25,247 bases of DNA, taken from assembly GCA_034698045.1 (NCBI GenBank), contig JAQGAU010000651.1, positions 1-25,247 on the forward strand. Direction: 5' to 3'. A program made the position numbers and the translations under genes. Source of the stretch: Paramacrobiotus richtersi (Eukaryota; Tardigrada; Eutardigrada; Parachela; Macrobiotidae). Under the pieces are notes generated by a model that saw only the letters and a list, made by a program, of their open reading frames with translations, was not told where the DNA came from and made no database searches. Positions 9,403-20,182 of this stretch are shown here, in pieces (the first letter of the stretch is position 1; each line of letters begins with the position of its first letter).

Positions 9403-12400
9403 TTAATTGGGCAATGGGGGGAACGTTCGCTTCTGATTGGTCGGAGGATTCATGGGCATACCGGGTTGAAGGGGACTGAGAAGGGCGCTCCGGCCGAGTG
9501 AGCCGAGCAGGCCAGGTGCCGGCGGCATCATGGTGGAGGGCGGTCCCCCGGGAACGTTGTCCATTAGCTGGCGACGGAGGTTCAGCGGGACGTCCTGTAA
9601 AGACGGATGGCTACACAATGCACAGCTTTGATTCGACATTTTTCATGTGAACCACAATGATATCGCAACACAATGCTGTTTCTAAAAAACGTTTCCCATG
9701 TGTAACCTAACAGGGTGTTTACATGTCGAACTGCGTCAGAGTGGGAACGAGGAATAGCTTGCCTATTATGACGTCATTTCAAAAAACTTGGATTTTGACG
9801 CTTACACTGGATCTGATTTAAAATCATATGCATAAGAAAAGTTAAGCTAAAACCAGTTGTGAAACTGCAGCGCTACCTGGGGGGAATTGAAGATCCACAG
9901 TCGGTCGCCGATTAGCATCGGTCGCGAGCTATTCATGCCCAGCGAGCTGTAATATTGCTGGGCCATGGATTCCAGATCATTGGCAAATTTACGCTTCCAT
10001 TTAGTACGCCGGTTCCTGTTAAGATAAAGGTCATGGAGAGTGACATGCGATAACAAAGGAGGTAGCTGTCGATGAATACGCTGCAGTCGTTTCACCAGCA
10101 ATTTTTATTCTCATTATTGGTTTGGCTTTTAAATTGCGAAAGAGGACTGCGGTATGCAGCGTTTTTGTGACTTACTGGTACCAGACTTTCAGCTGCTGTT
10201 GTGACAAGCCGAGTACTTTGGACAATTCCACCCGTTTCGCTACCGACAGGTACTTGTTCTTCTCGAACTCCGTTTCGAGTGTCTTGATTTGTGTGGCCGT
10301 GAAAGCCGTACGCGGCCGCTTTCGGCGTTCACTCTCCGAGTGCTGCTCGCTGTTCCGCGAGAGGCTCGAACCGGCTCCATCCCGACTGACTTCAAACACC
10401 TCGTTGTCGTCGCATTCCACGGAATCTGGTGATGCTGAAAAAGAAATACCTAGTTTCATGTTTGTTGGTTGTTTCTGTTGAAGTACGCTGATGTCTGAAA
10501 ATACCACTGATACAGTCGAACGGTAATAATAATTTGATCAGTTTTGTGTGTTTGTGACAACCGCCCTGGAAATTTAGACGACAACCCATCTTTTCACATT
10601 GTGTGCAAACTGGCGGCCGCTTTCAGTTCAGGACACGCTGAGTTTTTTTACGCTTAAAGACACTGAATCGCTGCACAGAAATCGCAGTTCCACGGGGCGG
10701 TTGCCTTAAGGTAGCGAAACCAGGCGTTTGTATCAGTTCTCTCAAAATACCGCGATAGGAATCAGTAAATGAATTATCTGGGTGATGAATATCGACCGCG
10801 CAGTGACTGCGGTCCATTAGCAATATGACTGTTATGAATATTCACGGCGGCGCATTAGCGCATGATATGAGTATCACTCTCTATGAGATAATGAGGCAGA
10901 TGAGTCTCTTGACGCGCTTGGCCGCCTCACGCTCCACTTAACGCGGGCAAGCGACCGGGACTGTGGGCGCACTAGTCTTTCACTCAACTCGACCCCGTAC
11001 GCTCTAAATATTCCAATTAGATGGTGGCGTCCTACAGTTAGCCGGCGTTAATGCCGTCATTCATATCTGCAATCGCTAAAAGCTTCGACAAAAAACTAAT
11101 TGCCTCGGTTACGGCGTCGGCGGTACTGTTATATATTTGTACGGAAAGGTCACTATCACTTGAATAATTTGTAACCGGTTTCGACATCCGCACTGCACTG
11201 TTAAGTTATGTTACTCGTTTTTATGTAGTTGCTTGCATAAGCCGGTCTGCCTGAACAACTAAAATGGCTTTTTTTCTATGAATCTTGTATTTATACTGCC
11301 GTGGCTGAACAGTAGACTTTTTGGTGTAAAAAGATTTTAACTGGGCGTTTCCCCAGCGTGGGATATGAGCGATTCATTACAGCAATCTAAAGCTTTAATG
11401 GCAAGGTGACATAACCGCGCTGGCGCCAAACATTGCCAGGGCAGTTTCACTACTGTTCAAAACTGAAGCCGAAAAAACCAAACACCATTCTTGTCAATTG
11501 AAACCGCCTTAATACGTAGCCATGTACCCAACACCGACGCCGCGTAGTTCCCCTTATTAATCATTCCTCTATATCTCTCTAGGATATTCTTTGGACGATG
11601 ACTGGCGATGTTATTTATATACATAGTCAACTTAACGATTACAACAACTGTTCTGCCGTACTGATTACATTAACTTTAATATGACGGCAATACACCTGTG
11701 AAGGTTTGAAAAAAGGTTACAGATCTGCAATGTGCGTACGAACTGCTCGAGTTTTCGCATAACTCGTCAGTTTGCCAGTTGATTACTCAAATACGAGGAC
11801 CTACTTACTACTGAAAAGTCGTACAAAAGAGTCACTTTTTAGAACGGTATGCTTTCTGGCATCATAAAGTTCAAGCAGCCTGTAGTATGGCAATTAACGG
11901 CACTCGCGAAAAACCGCGTGAATATTGTGTAGTGTAGAATTTCTTGGAATATAACGTAGTTGCAATGCCAAAGTGTGTGTAGTTATAGAAATGGTTACTT
12001 ATGTGGTTGTAATAACCAGACATCTTTCATGCTTTCATATGAAGAACCTAAACCAGTTTATTACCGTTCTGTGTTCGAAGCAGAAAATCTTGAATAATAT
12101 CACGGATGCTGATACTAGAACTGCAGAATACGACAGATAAGCGGTGGTAAGGTATCATCATACGCAGGTAAAACTCACAGAATATTAATTTATGGCTTGA
12201 TGGTCATTCGAATCAGACATTGATAACTTACGCGAAGGCGACATCCTTGCGGCACACGGCAACGGCAACGGACCGGCCACACTGCTCATCGGATTCATCC
12301 CGGACTTGTGCCCATCATTTCGTTGCAGTAAAAAGTCGATGGAAAACTTGGACTGGGAGTAATCCACGGGTGATTCGCTGGCCATCGCTACGAACGAATA

Positions 12401-12502
12401 TTCGCTACTTTCTTTCAACGGCAACCGGCCGCAGCTATCATCTGAATGAAAGTGCACCGTTCTGCTCGTCAAAATAGCCGATACGATGGAGATTTGTTGC
12501 AT
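9403..12502 (-). CDS. ANTP-class homeobox transcription factor, BarH/Barx-like, 4 exons, 286 aa
   Basis: Exons on the minus strand are 12502-12232, 10434-10176, 10015-9877 and 9594-9403 (861 nt, 286 residues); all introns are GT-AG and the phases match. Residues 53-59 (FSIDFLL) form an eh1-like motif, the Groucho-binding repressor signal found in many homeobox proteins. Residues 128-187 are a complete 60-residue homeodomain with F8, L16, F20, W48, Q50, N51 and R53. The recognition helix reads QLKVWYQNRRTKWKR. Tyr at position 49 and the phrase KYLSV point to BarH/Barx-type proteins, but those usually have Thr at 47 where this has Val, so the subfamily is unsure. The tail is rich in Pro, Met and Gly. 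The intron after exon 2 splits the codon for Q50. The start at 12502 gives the longest frame; M40 is an alternative, and a further 5' exon is possible. Confidence 0.92.
9985..10324 (-). other. Homeodomain-coding segment (two exons)
   Basis: Homeodomain residues 1-49 and two bases of codon 50 lie at 10324-10176. The last base of codon 50 and residues 51-60 lie at 10015-9985. The donor CA|GTAAGT and acceptor TTAACAG|G rejoin a CAG codon, giving WYQNRRTKWK without a gap, which strongly supports this junction. Confidence 0.93.
10435..12231 (-). other. Large first intron of the homeobox gene (1.8 kb)
   Basis: No coding character is seen across this intron. It is much longer than the other introns of the gene (160 and 282 bases), which is common where developmental genes keep intronic enhancers; no specific regulatory site can be claimed by eye. 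Confidence 0.6.
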
Positions 12503-14313
12503 CTAATATACGACGAGTTAATGATACACTTACTACCCAATAAACACGCATTCATTGGCATATGTCATTACACAACGCACTCGTCGTTTAACGGGACTTG
12601 ACTCTGCACAACAGGGCGGAGCTACGACCTAATCGGCCAATGAATGGTACTGCCGTTTAAAACAGCGTTTTAACACTATCATTAGTAGGTTTTAACGCTA
12701 ACACTAACAAAATGGCACTTTTATCCCGAATTGATGGTTTTTACAGTAGAAGCCAGCTGTTTAACTTAAAGATTCCAGACAAGTTTCCTCTTTTACGAAT
12801 ACTCTATGTAGCATGGTTAATTGATCGATTAATAAGGGATAAAGAGTAGATGTGCCGTTGTGGTAGATCGGTGTTTCGCGGCTCATTAGGACATGCCAGT
12901 CCGTATCTGTCTGATCAGCGTCGGCCGTCGTATGTGACAGTTGACGCTATTTATACACGGCCGTCTTACCAGTCGGTTCCGGGCCAGTAACAGCCCAATA
13001 ACCATAAGCAAACTATGCCTATTAATTCCTGCATCTATCCAACCAACAAACCTCATTAGCCGAAACACAACTGTTTATCTAAACTAAAACCCTAACTTAC
13101 ATTAATCTTCGCTTCGTTTACAAAGTGCTGTAGCTTACAGTACTCTTCTTGCGTGACCTTTTTGAAAACTATACAAGCTCGATAGAGACAGTCAGAAAAA
13201 GGGGTTTATGTTGTCAACGGCAGGATAAACACGCAAGGGCCATTAGAAAATGGGCAGTCAGGTGGAAAGTGAATAATCATTATACAAGCCGATAGAATCA
13301 ATCATTGAGATTTAATAATATTTCCCCCAACAACTGACAGGAAGACTGTCCCAAAAGAAGCGCACGCGGTAAAGTGCCATTAAGCGCAATTACCTGTGTG
13401 GTCGGACGGTGTAGTGCGTTAACGGTTAATCTACGACACAATTGATACCCTACTGGTATTGATCAACAACAACCCACTTAGAGCTCGTCCCTCCGTTAAT
13501 CATCCAATCCATCAGACAGTTTATTTAATCATGTCCATAATCGTCCCATTCATCCCCCCCTTTGTCAGCGGTTTCCAATTACCACAATTGACTAGCCGAG
13601 CATTTGCGGAAATGGACGGTGATATTAAACAGCAAATCACGGTGTAATGATAAAGATTAAGTATGTCGTTCATTGCCGCATCAGTTATATTGAATACATC
13701 GCAGTTTATTAAACATAGCTTCTTCTTTAATTACACGCGCACGTCAACGAAACGGTCATTCATCTGCAATCCGATTAAATGGTTATAAATGTGCCAAGAA
13801 ACTTATATTCAAAACTCGATGTAATTATACTAAAATGTATAGCAATATTAAAACATATATCTTTATTTTTTTTAATTTCTTTTAATCTGAATATCTTTTA
13901 GTTTCTTTTTTTAATTTTTTTCATTTCATAGAAAAATAAGTTTATTTTTTTATTAATTTTTCTGTGTTTTATTTATTCTTCTTTATTTGATAAAAAATAA
14001 AAATGAAATGCTTCTGTTCTAGAATAATAACAAATATTTAGACAGGAATACTAATCTTATTTGTCATACAAGCTTGTTGTTTTCGTGGCGTAAATACACT
14101 GTACAGTGTATATTGCAGATTTGTCTGACGCTGTTTAATGAGCAGTTAAACTGTCAATACGCATCGCCGTCTGCAGTCTATCACGTCGAAACTGCCACAA
14201 CATTCCACATACGCATACTTGTTAGTTTATATTTGGACACTACCCCAAACACCACACTAACGACTCTGTTCAATACCAGGGATTAACACCACATTTGTTA
14301 CACAATGAATCAT
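12503..14313. other. Intergenic region upstream of the homeobox gene
   Basis: It contains the presumptive homeobox promoter and, at the far end, the 3' UTR of the coiled-coil gene. A T-rich/A-rich low-complexity stretch runs from about 13855 to 14000. Open frames here (for example 12886-13068 on minus and 13459-13647 on plus) have no signal peptide, domain or splice support. Confidence 0.5.
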
Positions 14314-17080
14314 TCAAACTGCCTCGACGTCCGTCGACTCTTTCGGCTTGGTAATGGTGACCTTTTCCATGGGGACGAAGGGCACCGGACGGAGGTAGTG
14401 TTTGTACGGGATGTGGGGGAAGTATCCTGAACCTGCTAGACTCCCGATCTCGTCCAGGTGGACTTTGCGGTAGCGCTCCAATGCCCGCCAGTTGGTGTTG
14501 CCGTAGACGAAGTGGATGGCGGTGGTGATGATGTGGCTGTCGTTTAGGCAGGTTTCTAGAGTTTTGGTTTTCAGAGGGGTGTTTTTGTGCTCGGGGAGGA
14601 TGTCGGTAATGCCCATTATTCCACATGATGTTTCGTAGATTCCGTGCAGTTGTCTACAGAGTCAACGGTACATTTATGATACACTGTCTTTTGTATTTAG
14701 GATAGTGTGTATACATCAGTATATGAATGTGTATGTAATAGTATGTGCGATGTATCTGTATGTGAACATTCATTCGATACAGTGCAGCAGCTTCAGGAAC
14801 TGGCAAAATACAGATAGTTCCTTTCAGGTTTTACAGTTCTTAAGCTAGTTAACTGCAGATTACTGAGTTGATTATACATTAAATGTTTTAAAAGCAGTGA
14901 TTACCATTTGCGCATATTACATGTCTTCTCTACCTTACATTTTCACGTAGCACAATTGTCGGTACTAATGAAAATGTACAGCCTCAACATTTTTCGTTTG
15001 CAACTTATCTTCATGTTTAGCTTTCGTTACCAAGCCACATCAGTTGTAGGTACGCAGAAAAGTATAATTATTACCGGAAAGATTTTACTTAAAATTGTTC
15101 CTGCAGTTTCTGAAATGTGTCGACGTTAAACAGCGCTGCAGTGCACGCACGTTAGTGATACTCGCAATTACGGTCTGTATGTGCATGTATGTACAAGTAT
15201 ACGTATACGTTGTACTCACATAACGAGATGGAGATACTCCTTGATATCCGCTTGCCGGTTCTCCACATCCTGCTGCCGCTCTTTCTGTAGGGCTTCCAGT
15301 TCTTTTTCCAGTCGAACTTTAGCTTCTACCAGTTGTGTAATGTGCTCATCGCATTTCGCTAGTTTGTTTCCCGTTGCCTGTGTGTAAGACAGTTTTCTCA
15401 AACAGTTTAAGACGTACTTGCTTTAGGCTTCACAATTTTGTGTGATCCAGGCCAACATCAGCCTATTTTCTGATCCCGATTTGCAGTAATCCGATCGGGG
15501 TTTTATTGAAAAATGTAACACATAAAAGCTGCAGTACGAAACGTTCCCTATTTTAACGTAATTTCCTTGAGCATGGGTTTTGTACGTATACCTCGTCAAG
15601 GCGACCGTGGAACGCCGCTGCCTCTATCCGCAATTTCTCCAGATCAACCACCGTCTGCTTGGTGCATTCGATGATGGCGGTCTGACGCTCGATCTCCGCG
15701 GCAAAATGCTCCACGTCATTGTACTGCAGGCACGTAAACATGAGCCAGTTGCAAGTGCATACGCTGGATGTTCTTTGCCGCTTACTTGTTTTAGCTTACT
15801 CCGGTAATGTGCGTCAGTAGTTTGTTGAAAAACGCTTCATACGGCAGTAACGCTTTCCAGCGCTGGCGCAAATGGTAGCGATTTCGTGTCGCTGCTTCTT
15901 GCTCTACTTGCAATCTGAAATGGAGAAAGGTTGCAAAGACAATTGAAAAAACCTCCCATAATACGCCTGGTACCGTAAAAAAAGAATTTTTTAAATTTAA
16001 AATATAATTAGCGGGCTAGAAATCCGTATGATTTGTTTCGAAATGACGTCACAGCAGGCAACCTACTGTATTACGGAATCCCGCTTTGCTGTGGTTTTAA
16101 ACTGAGATGCTTGTAACGTATTTTTTAAATAACGTTTTTTTTGAATCACAGTCGTACTCTTCGAAATGTTACGCACTCTTTAAAACGCTGCTGGTACGCG
16201 GCCGTTAAGTGCTCATCATCCTCTTGCCGTTTCCTGTTATGCGCTATCCAATGATCGTTCATCTAATAATCCAAAATACAGAGCACTCCTCAGCATGAAC
16301 TGACAGCAAGATCTGTCAGGGTTACTTGGATAAAGTGGGAAAAGTCCTTCATAGCGGTCATCAGGGCCTGGTTCTTCCTGACCGAGCCCTGCTTGCGCTG
16401 CATACAACGATCCATCTCGGCCGCGAAGCCATCCTTTACCGCTTTCAGGGCTTCATCCACCTCGGTCGTCATGCGTTCCGCCTCGATGAGGCGGGTCGCT
16501 CGCATGATGTAGTCTTCGTTTGTCACGGGTTTTCTTCTGTAAAGATCCTAGCATTAGCTAACAACATAATAACGTAATAATCCAACACAAAAGTATGCAA
16601 AATTTCAATCCAGTAAACAGCTTTGTTGTATTACAACATACATATAATATATTCCAGTAGAAAGTGGACCGAACTTGGTAAACCCATTCAAAAGAACCAC
16701 GCAAAACAGTGTCTTGGTGTGATCAAAACGCTACAGTGCTTCCTGTTGTAGAAATGCTCTCCTGCAAGCGTTAAAGTATCAAAACCACAGTGTCTCACGT
16801 ACATAAAGCCCGGCTGGCGTTTGATATGCCCGAGGACATATTCGGGATTGTTTCTAGCTGCATTGACCGCCGGCCCTTCCACCGCCACCCCCGCGGTCGT
16901 CAGACGTTTCGACTGCACGCGGGAGTGTCGGGTGACATTGCGCAATGGCGTCCGCCGCGTGCCAATCGCCACATCAGTCAGGGAGGGAGACAACTGGGCG
17001 TCAGTGGGCAGGCACGTGGGCGCGCTGGAAAGGAGGGTCTCCGCGTGTTGCTGCGGACGGGGTTTCAACGGAATGTCCAT
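14314..17080 (-). CDS. Coiled-coil axonemal protein, CCDC42/CFAP73-like, 7 exons, about 440 aa
   Basis: Exons on the minus strand are 17080-16803, 16536-16326, 16262-16173, about 15914-15800, 15723-15592, 15377-15220 and 14653-14314. GT-AG sites and phases agree except at the third junction, where exon 3 ends in phase 0 at TGC|GTAACA but exon 4 needs either a downstream acceptor (start 15901) or a longer exon 3; this one boundary is unresolved. The core follows the CCDC42/CFAP73 (DUF4200) pattern: EVDEALKA then KNQALMTAMKDFSHFIQ, an ND step and NRKRQ, then EAFFNKLLTHI, all in a long heptad-rich helix, with further coiled coil in EAKVRLEKELEALQKER. CCDC42 and CFAP73 act in sperm flagella and cilia, CFAP73 near inner dynein arms. 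The N-terminal ~90 residues and the last exon are not recognised. The family call is by motif memory, not alignment score. Confidence 0.75.
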
Positions 17081-17699
17081 AATGTGTTGGTTGTAATCGT
17101 GAAGAGGGAAGATTGTGCATTCGTTGACAGCATGTTCTGTATTATAAATTGTTTACGCTGTGTGCTGACACCGACACATTGTCTACGTGTTATCTGGGCT
17201 AAGAAAATTAATAGGCTCTCCATCATAAAATTATGAGAAACCGCAGTAATGTTCCTTAGCAACTCGTTTGGTTTCGATTGTTATTGTGATCGTAGTGGCT
17301 ATGACTGTATGCCAGTATGACAAATCGTGCAATATACTACGTTGGGCAGAAAAAAACACCAACGACAACGCGCTAGTGAAAAAATCACAATCCCACGGAC
17401 AATCAGCTGCCGCATAACTTATTCGGCCGATATCAATGTCTTACCGCAGCCGCTCGCGCTAAGCATTACTCACTAGTAGAGTAGTTTCGATTGCTGTTTA
17501 CTTCACATAAGAGTTTGTTGTTTACTTCTCTATTATGATTACAGGGTAAACAATGCAACTGCCAGTTGCTTGACGAAGGAATATTCAGTCTAATCACTAT
17601 AGCAAATCAGAATTCCACCTGCACTTTTAATTAGCTGTACAGACTACAGTGCAGCATAAGACATCATGAAAATGGTCAGATTACATGATCCTTTACAGC
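17081..17699. other. Intergenic region; poly(A)-like signal of the mucin-like gene
   Basis: This lies between the start of the coiled-coil gene and the stop of the mucin-like gene. On the minus strand an ATTAAA hexamer (17626-17631) lies about 70 bases past the mucin stop and is the best poly(A) signal candidate. No further gene is supported; the plus-strand frames around 16790-17236 are antisense shadows of exon 1 of the coiled-coil gene. Confidence 0.5.
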
Positions 17700-19502
17700 C
17701 TAACCGGGCCATGGCGGGTTAGTCGCAATTGATGGTCGTTTCGGTGTCGTACCACCCGGCCGCACTGTAACGATACCAATGGCTGTTCCCGGGGCGACGG
17801 GTCTGCGTCCCGGGCGGGTGGTGGCGGGGGGCGCTGTTGGACGGGGTGCCGGTGTCGCTGGAGGCGGGGGTGGGACGTATCGCGTGGTCGGACGCGTTGT
17901 GGTGCTGGTGGTCGTGGTCACCGTTGTCCGCGTTGTCGGGACTGTTGTGGTGGGCCTGGTGGTAGTGGGCGCGGTGGTTGTACGGGTGGTCGTTGTAGGC
18001 GTTATTGTGGGCGTTGTTGTGCGCGTCGTAATAGGCGTTGTCGTGGGTGTCGTTGTAGGCGTTGTTCTCGGCGTCGTGGTGGGCGTAGTAGTGGGCGTCG
18101 TCGTTGCAGTTGTTGTGGACGTGGTCGTTGTCGGTGTTGTGGTAGTCTTTAGTGTTGTCGTGCTCTCGGTCGTTGTAACTGTCGACGCCGGAGTTTCCGG
18201 TGCTGTTTGGGGGGAACCAGTGGTAACGAGCGGTGCCGGGGGAACTGTCACTGGCGCTGGAACAGACGTGTCCGTTGACGTGCGCTCCGTGATACTGAAC
18301 CCGTCTGGGGAGGTTATCCCGGTCGTTGAGTCCATTCCACCCGTTCCCCCGGTATTCGGAGATATGGGCACCGAAGGGGTTCCCCAGTCCGGCGATGCGG
18401 CCGACGGTATACCAGTACCGAAACTAGTCCAAACATTTGATTCGTCGGTGGTAGCAGTACCGCTACCACCGCCAATACTGGTGACAACGAGTCCAGAATC
18501 GGATGTCGATGTGTAATCTGCAGGCGATCCATGTGAAAAACCCGCCCCTCCGGAACCTGCTTCCGTTGAGAGGCCACCGGGCAGATTAGTTGCGCTGCTA
18601 CCAGGAGATCCCATTGTTTCTCCAGTGAACAGTCCGGTACCACTGCTACCAAAAGGTTGCATGGTAACTGCTGGAGCAGTTGGCGTTCCCCCAGCCGAAG
18701 GGTCGCCGGACTGTGCAGTCGCACCGCTTCCAAACGGTCCTGACGTACTCGCTTGAGGATTAGGTGTCAGTGTTCCTCCGGTGGAAAAGTCACCAGGCAG
18801 TCGAGTAGGCCCGCTACCAAACGGTCCCGCCGTGCTGGTTTGAGAGCTAGACGTTCCTCCGGTTGAAAGTTCACCAGGCAGTCCGGTCGCGCCGGTACCA
18901 AAAGTTCCCGGAGAACTTCCTAGAGGATTGGACGTTACCGTTTCTCCGGTCGAGATGTTACCAAAGACTCCAGTGGCGCCACTCCCAGGTGATCCCCCCG
19001 TCGTACCGTGTGGATTAGGCGTCGGGGTCCCAGGCGCAATGGGTGTCAGCGGCCCAGGAAACCCTCCAGTAGTGGTACCAGTCGTCGACATCCCAGAGGG
19101 CGTGGTCGTCGCAATTGTCGTCAGCTGCGAGATAATCGCATCCGTACTCAGAAGCTGAGTAACCAGGCTCGATAAATGCGACGGGGTAGTGGCACTACTG
19201 GCGTCAGAATAGTCGTAATCTTCCCCGTATGGGAACCAGTTCAAGATCCCGTTGTCACCATTATACAGGAACTGGATGGTTGGGAGACTGCCCGTTGGGT
19301 GGTGCGGGAGGTGGGGCACGAAGACGGATCCCGGGAGAACGGAGAGCACAGTCCCCGCCCCGCTGGTTCCCACTCCCGGGCGGAAGTTGGGGCGACGGGG
19401 TAAATCGACGGATTGGCACACCAGGATGCGGACCGTGTGGACGGCGGGGAGAATGGCGCAGACGGCCCACAGGAGCAGATAGGAGACGGTGGGGTGAAGC
19501 AT
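17700..19502 (-). CDS. Mucin-like secreted protein rich in Thr, Pro, Ser and Gly, 600 aa
   Basis: A single 601-codon frame begins at an ATG (19502) with a signal peptide (YLLLWAVCAILPAVHT, cleavage near residue 23). Residues 24-100 are a distinct N-terminal part (RILVCQSVDLPRRP) with one cysteine at 29. About 105-135 is Ser/Thr/Leu-rich. Residues 173-320 hold five or six imperfect repeats of 27-29 residues built on G-x-G-A-T-x-LPG-x-x-STGGT. Residues 440-545 are almost pure Thr with Pro every fourth position (TTTP), a dense site for O-glycosylation, and the C-terminus is basic and Pro-rich (PPPPPATPAPRPT). This is the architecture of secreted mucins and cuticle or glue proteins. No membrane anchor or cysteine-rich domain is seen, so gel formation through disulphides is unlikely. 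A duplicate of its 5' end lies at 23660-23884. Function is inferred from composition only. Confidence 0.8.
   Translation of the reverse strand: MLHPTVSYLLLWAVCAILPAVHTVRILVCQSVDLPRRPNFRPGVGTSGAGTVLSVLPGSVFVPHLPHHPTGSLPTIQFLYNGDNGILNWFPYGEDYDYSDASSATTPSHLSSLVTQLLSTDAIISQLTTIATTTPSGMSTTGTTTGGFPGPLTPIAPGTPTPNPHGTTGGSPGSGATGVFGNISTGETVTSNPLGSSPGTFGTGATGLPGELSTGGTSSSQTSTAGPFGSGPTRLPGDFSTGGTLTPNPQASTSGPFGSGATAQSGDPSAGGTPTAPAVTMQPFGSSGTGLFTGETMGSPGSSATNLPGGLSTEAGSGGAGFSHGSPADYTSTSDSGLVVTSIGGGSGTATTDESNVWTSFGTGIPSAASPDWGTPSVPISPNTGGTGGMDSTTGITSPDGFSITERTSTDTSVPAPVTVPPAPLVTTGSPQTAPETPASTVTTTESTTTLKTTTTPTTTTSTTTATTTPTTTPTTTPRTTPTTTPTTTPITTRTTTPTITPTTTTRTTTAPTTTRPTTTVPTTRTTVTTTTSTTTRPTTRYVPPPPPATPAPRPTAPPATTRPGRRPVAPGTAIGIVTVRPGGTTPKRPSIATNPPWPG
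17855..18180 (-). repeat. (ACN)-rich low-complexity tract encoding TTTP repeats
   Basis: The coding strand is almost entirely ACN and CCN codons, with the 12-bp period of TTTP. The opposite strand therefore appears as a long open frame of Val and Gly codons, which is only its shadow. Confidence 0.9.
18662..18986 (-). repeat. Imperfect 81-87-bp coding repeats in the mucin-like gene
   Basis: Units start at about residues 173, 202, 229 and 258, with two shorter derivatives after 285. Unit length is 27-29 residues, and the shared core is G-[ST]-G-[AP]-T-x-x-PG-[DE]-x-ST-G-G-T. They differ by substitutions and small in-frame changes, so they are old rather than freshly amplified. Confidence 0.75.
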
Positions 19503-20182
19503 GCGGGAAAGTGATCGATCAGCTGGAGGCCCGCATCGCTCGTTTTCCCACTGTTTCGATAATGATTGGGAATATGTGGATGTTTTGGTGTACAGAGTAC
19601 GACGGCTTGAATGGGCAGGGAGATTACACTTTTACGAGATAGCTTTTTCCATCTCTGGAGGTTCTTTGGAATACGAGTGTAAACAACAGCATCTGATAGT
19701 CGTTGCGTACAGGAATTTTGTTTTGTGGAGTACGTATTAATATTCAATACACTACTCGTACTTGTAGGCTGGCCCGCCACACTGTGCCCTTGATCAGCTA
19801 TGAAAATATGCCCTGTCGACTTCGTACATGTTTTATTAATGAGCCCGAAGTGCGAAAATAATGAACGATGAACGAGATTTCGTAAATAAACTGTTGAATA
19901 CAAATATGCGCTTGATATGTTTAAAAACATTTCACAGTTTTTTCGTAGATTCAGCATATTTTCTGGTCAGTTTACATTTGAACAAAGGACTCGACTGAGG
20001 TGTACATGTTTGCAGGGTGAACGCACATAAATCCACTGAATTATTTAAAGTTTGGTTAGCAATACAGCAGTACATGTATCTCGTAGCACTGCACATGAAT
20101 ATGTTAGCTGACACGTTGTTTTGACAGTTGTATCTGTACGGTACTGACAGTCATAAGGTATTAACGATTGCATAACTGTATA
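19503..20182. other. Intergenic region upstream of the mucin-like gene
   Basis: The first ~40 bases next to the mucin ATG resemble those next to the mucin-like fragment at 23884: both have ATGCGGGA and (A/G)ATCAGCTGGA-like words on the plus strand. A long minus frame (19241-19957) overlaps the mucin start in another frame and has no signal peptide or domain. No other gene is seen. Confidence 0.5.

Noticed and set aside
12886-13068. 60-codon minus frame upstream of the homeobox gene
   Set aside because: Short, arginine-rich and without domain or splice support; probably chance.
16790-17236. 148-codon plus-strand frame
   Set aside because: Antisense to exon 1 of the coiled-coil gene, whose splice donor and phase fit downstream exons; no independent support.
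17779-18516. 245-codon plus-strand frame, Val/Gly-rich
   Set aside because: It is the exact antisense of the Thr/Pro-coding tract; GTN/GGN codons simply mirror ACN/CCN codons on the other strand.
18314-18733. 139-codon minus frame inside the mucin-like gene
   Set aside because: Alternative frame within a repeat-rich coding region; no start context or domain.
19241-19957. 238-codon minus frame overlapping the mucin start
   Set aside because: It overlaps the mucin-like coding region in another frame, lacks a signal peptide or domain, and its upstream half has no coding character.
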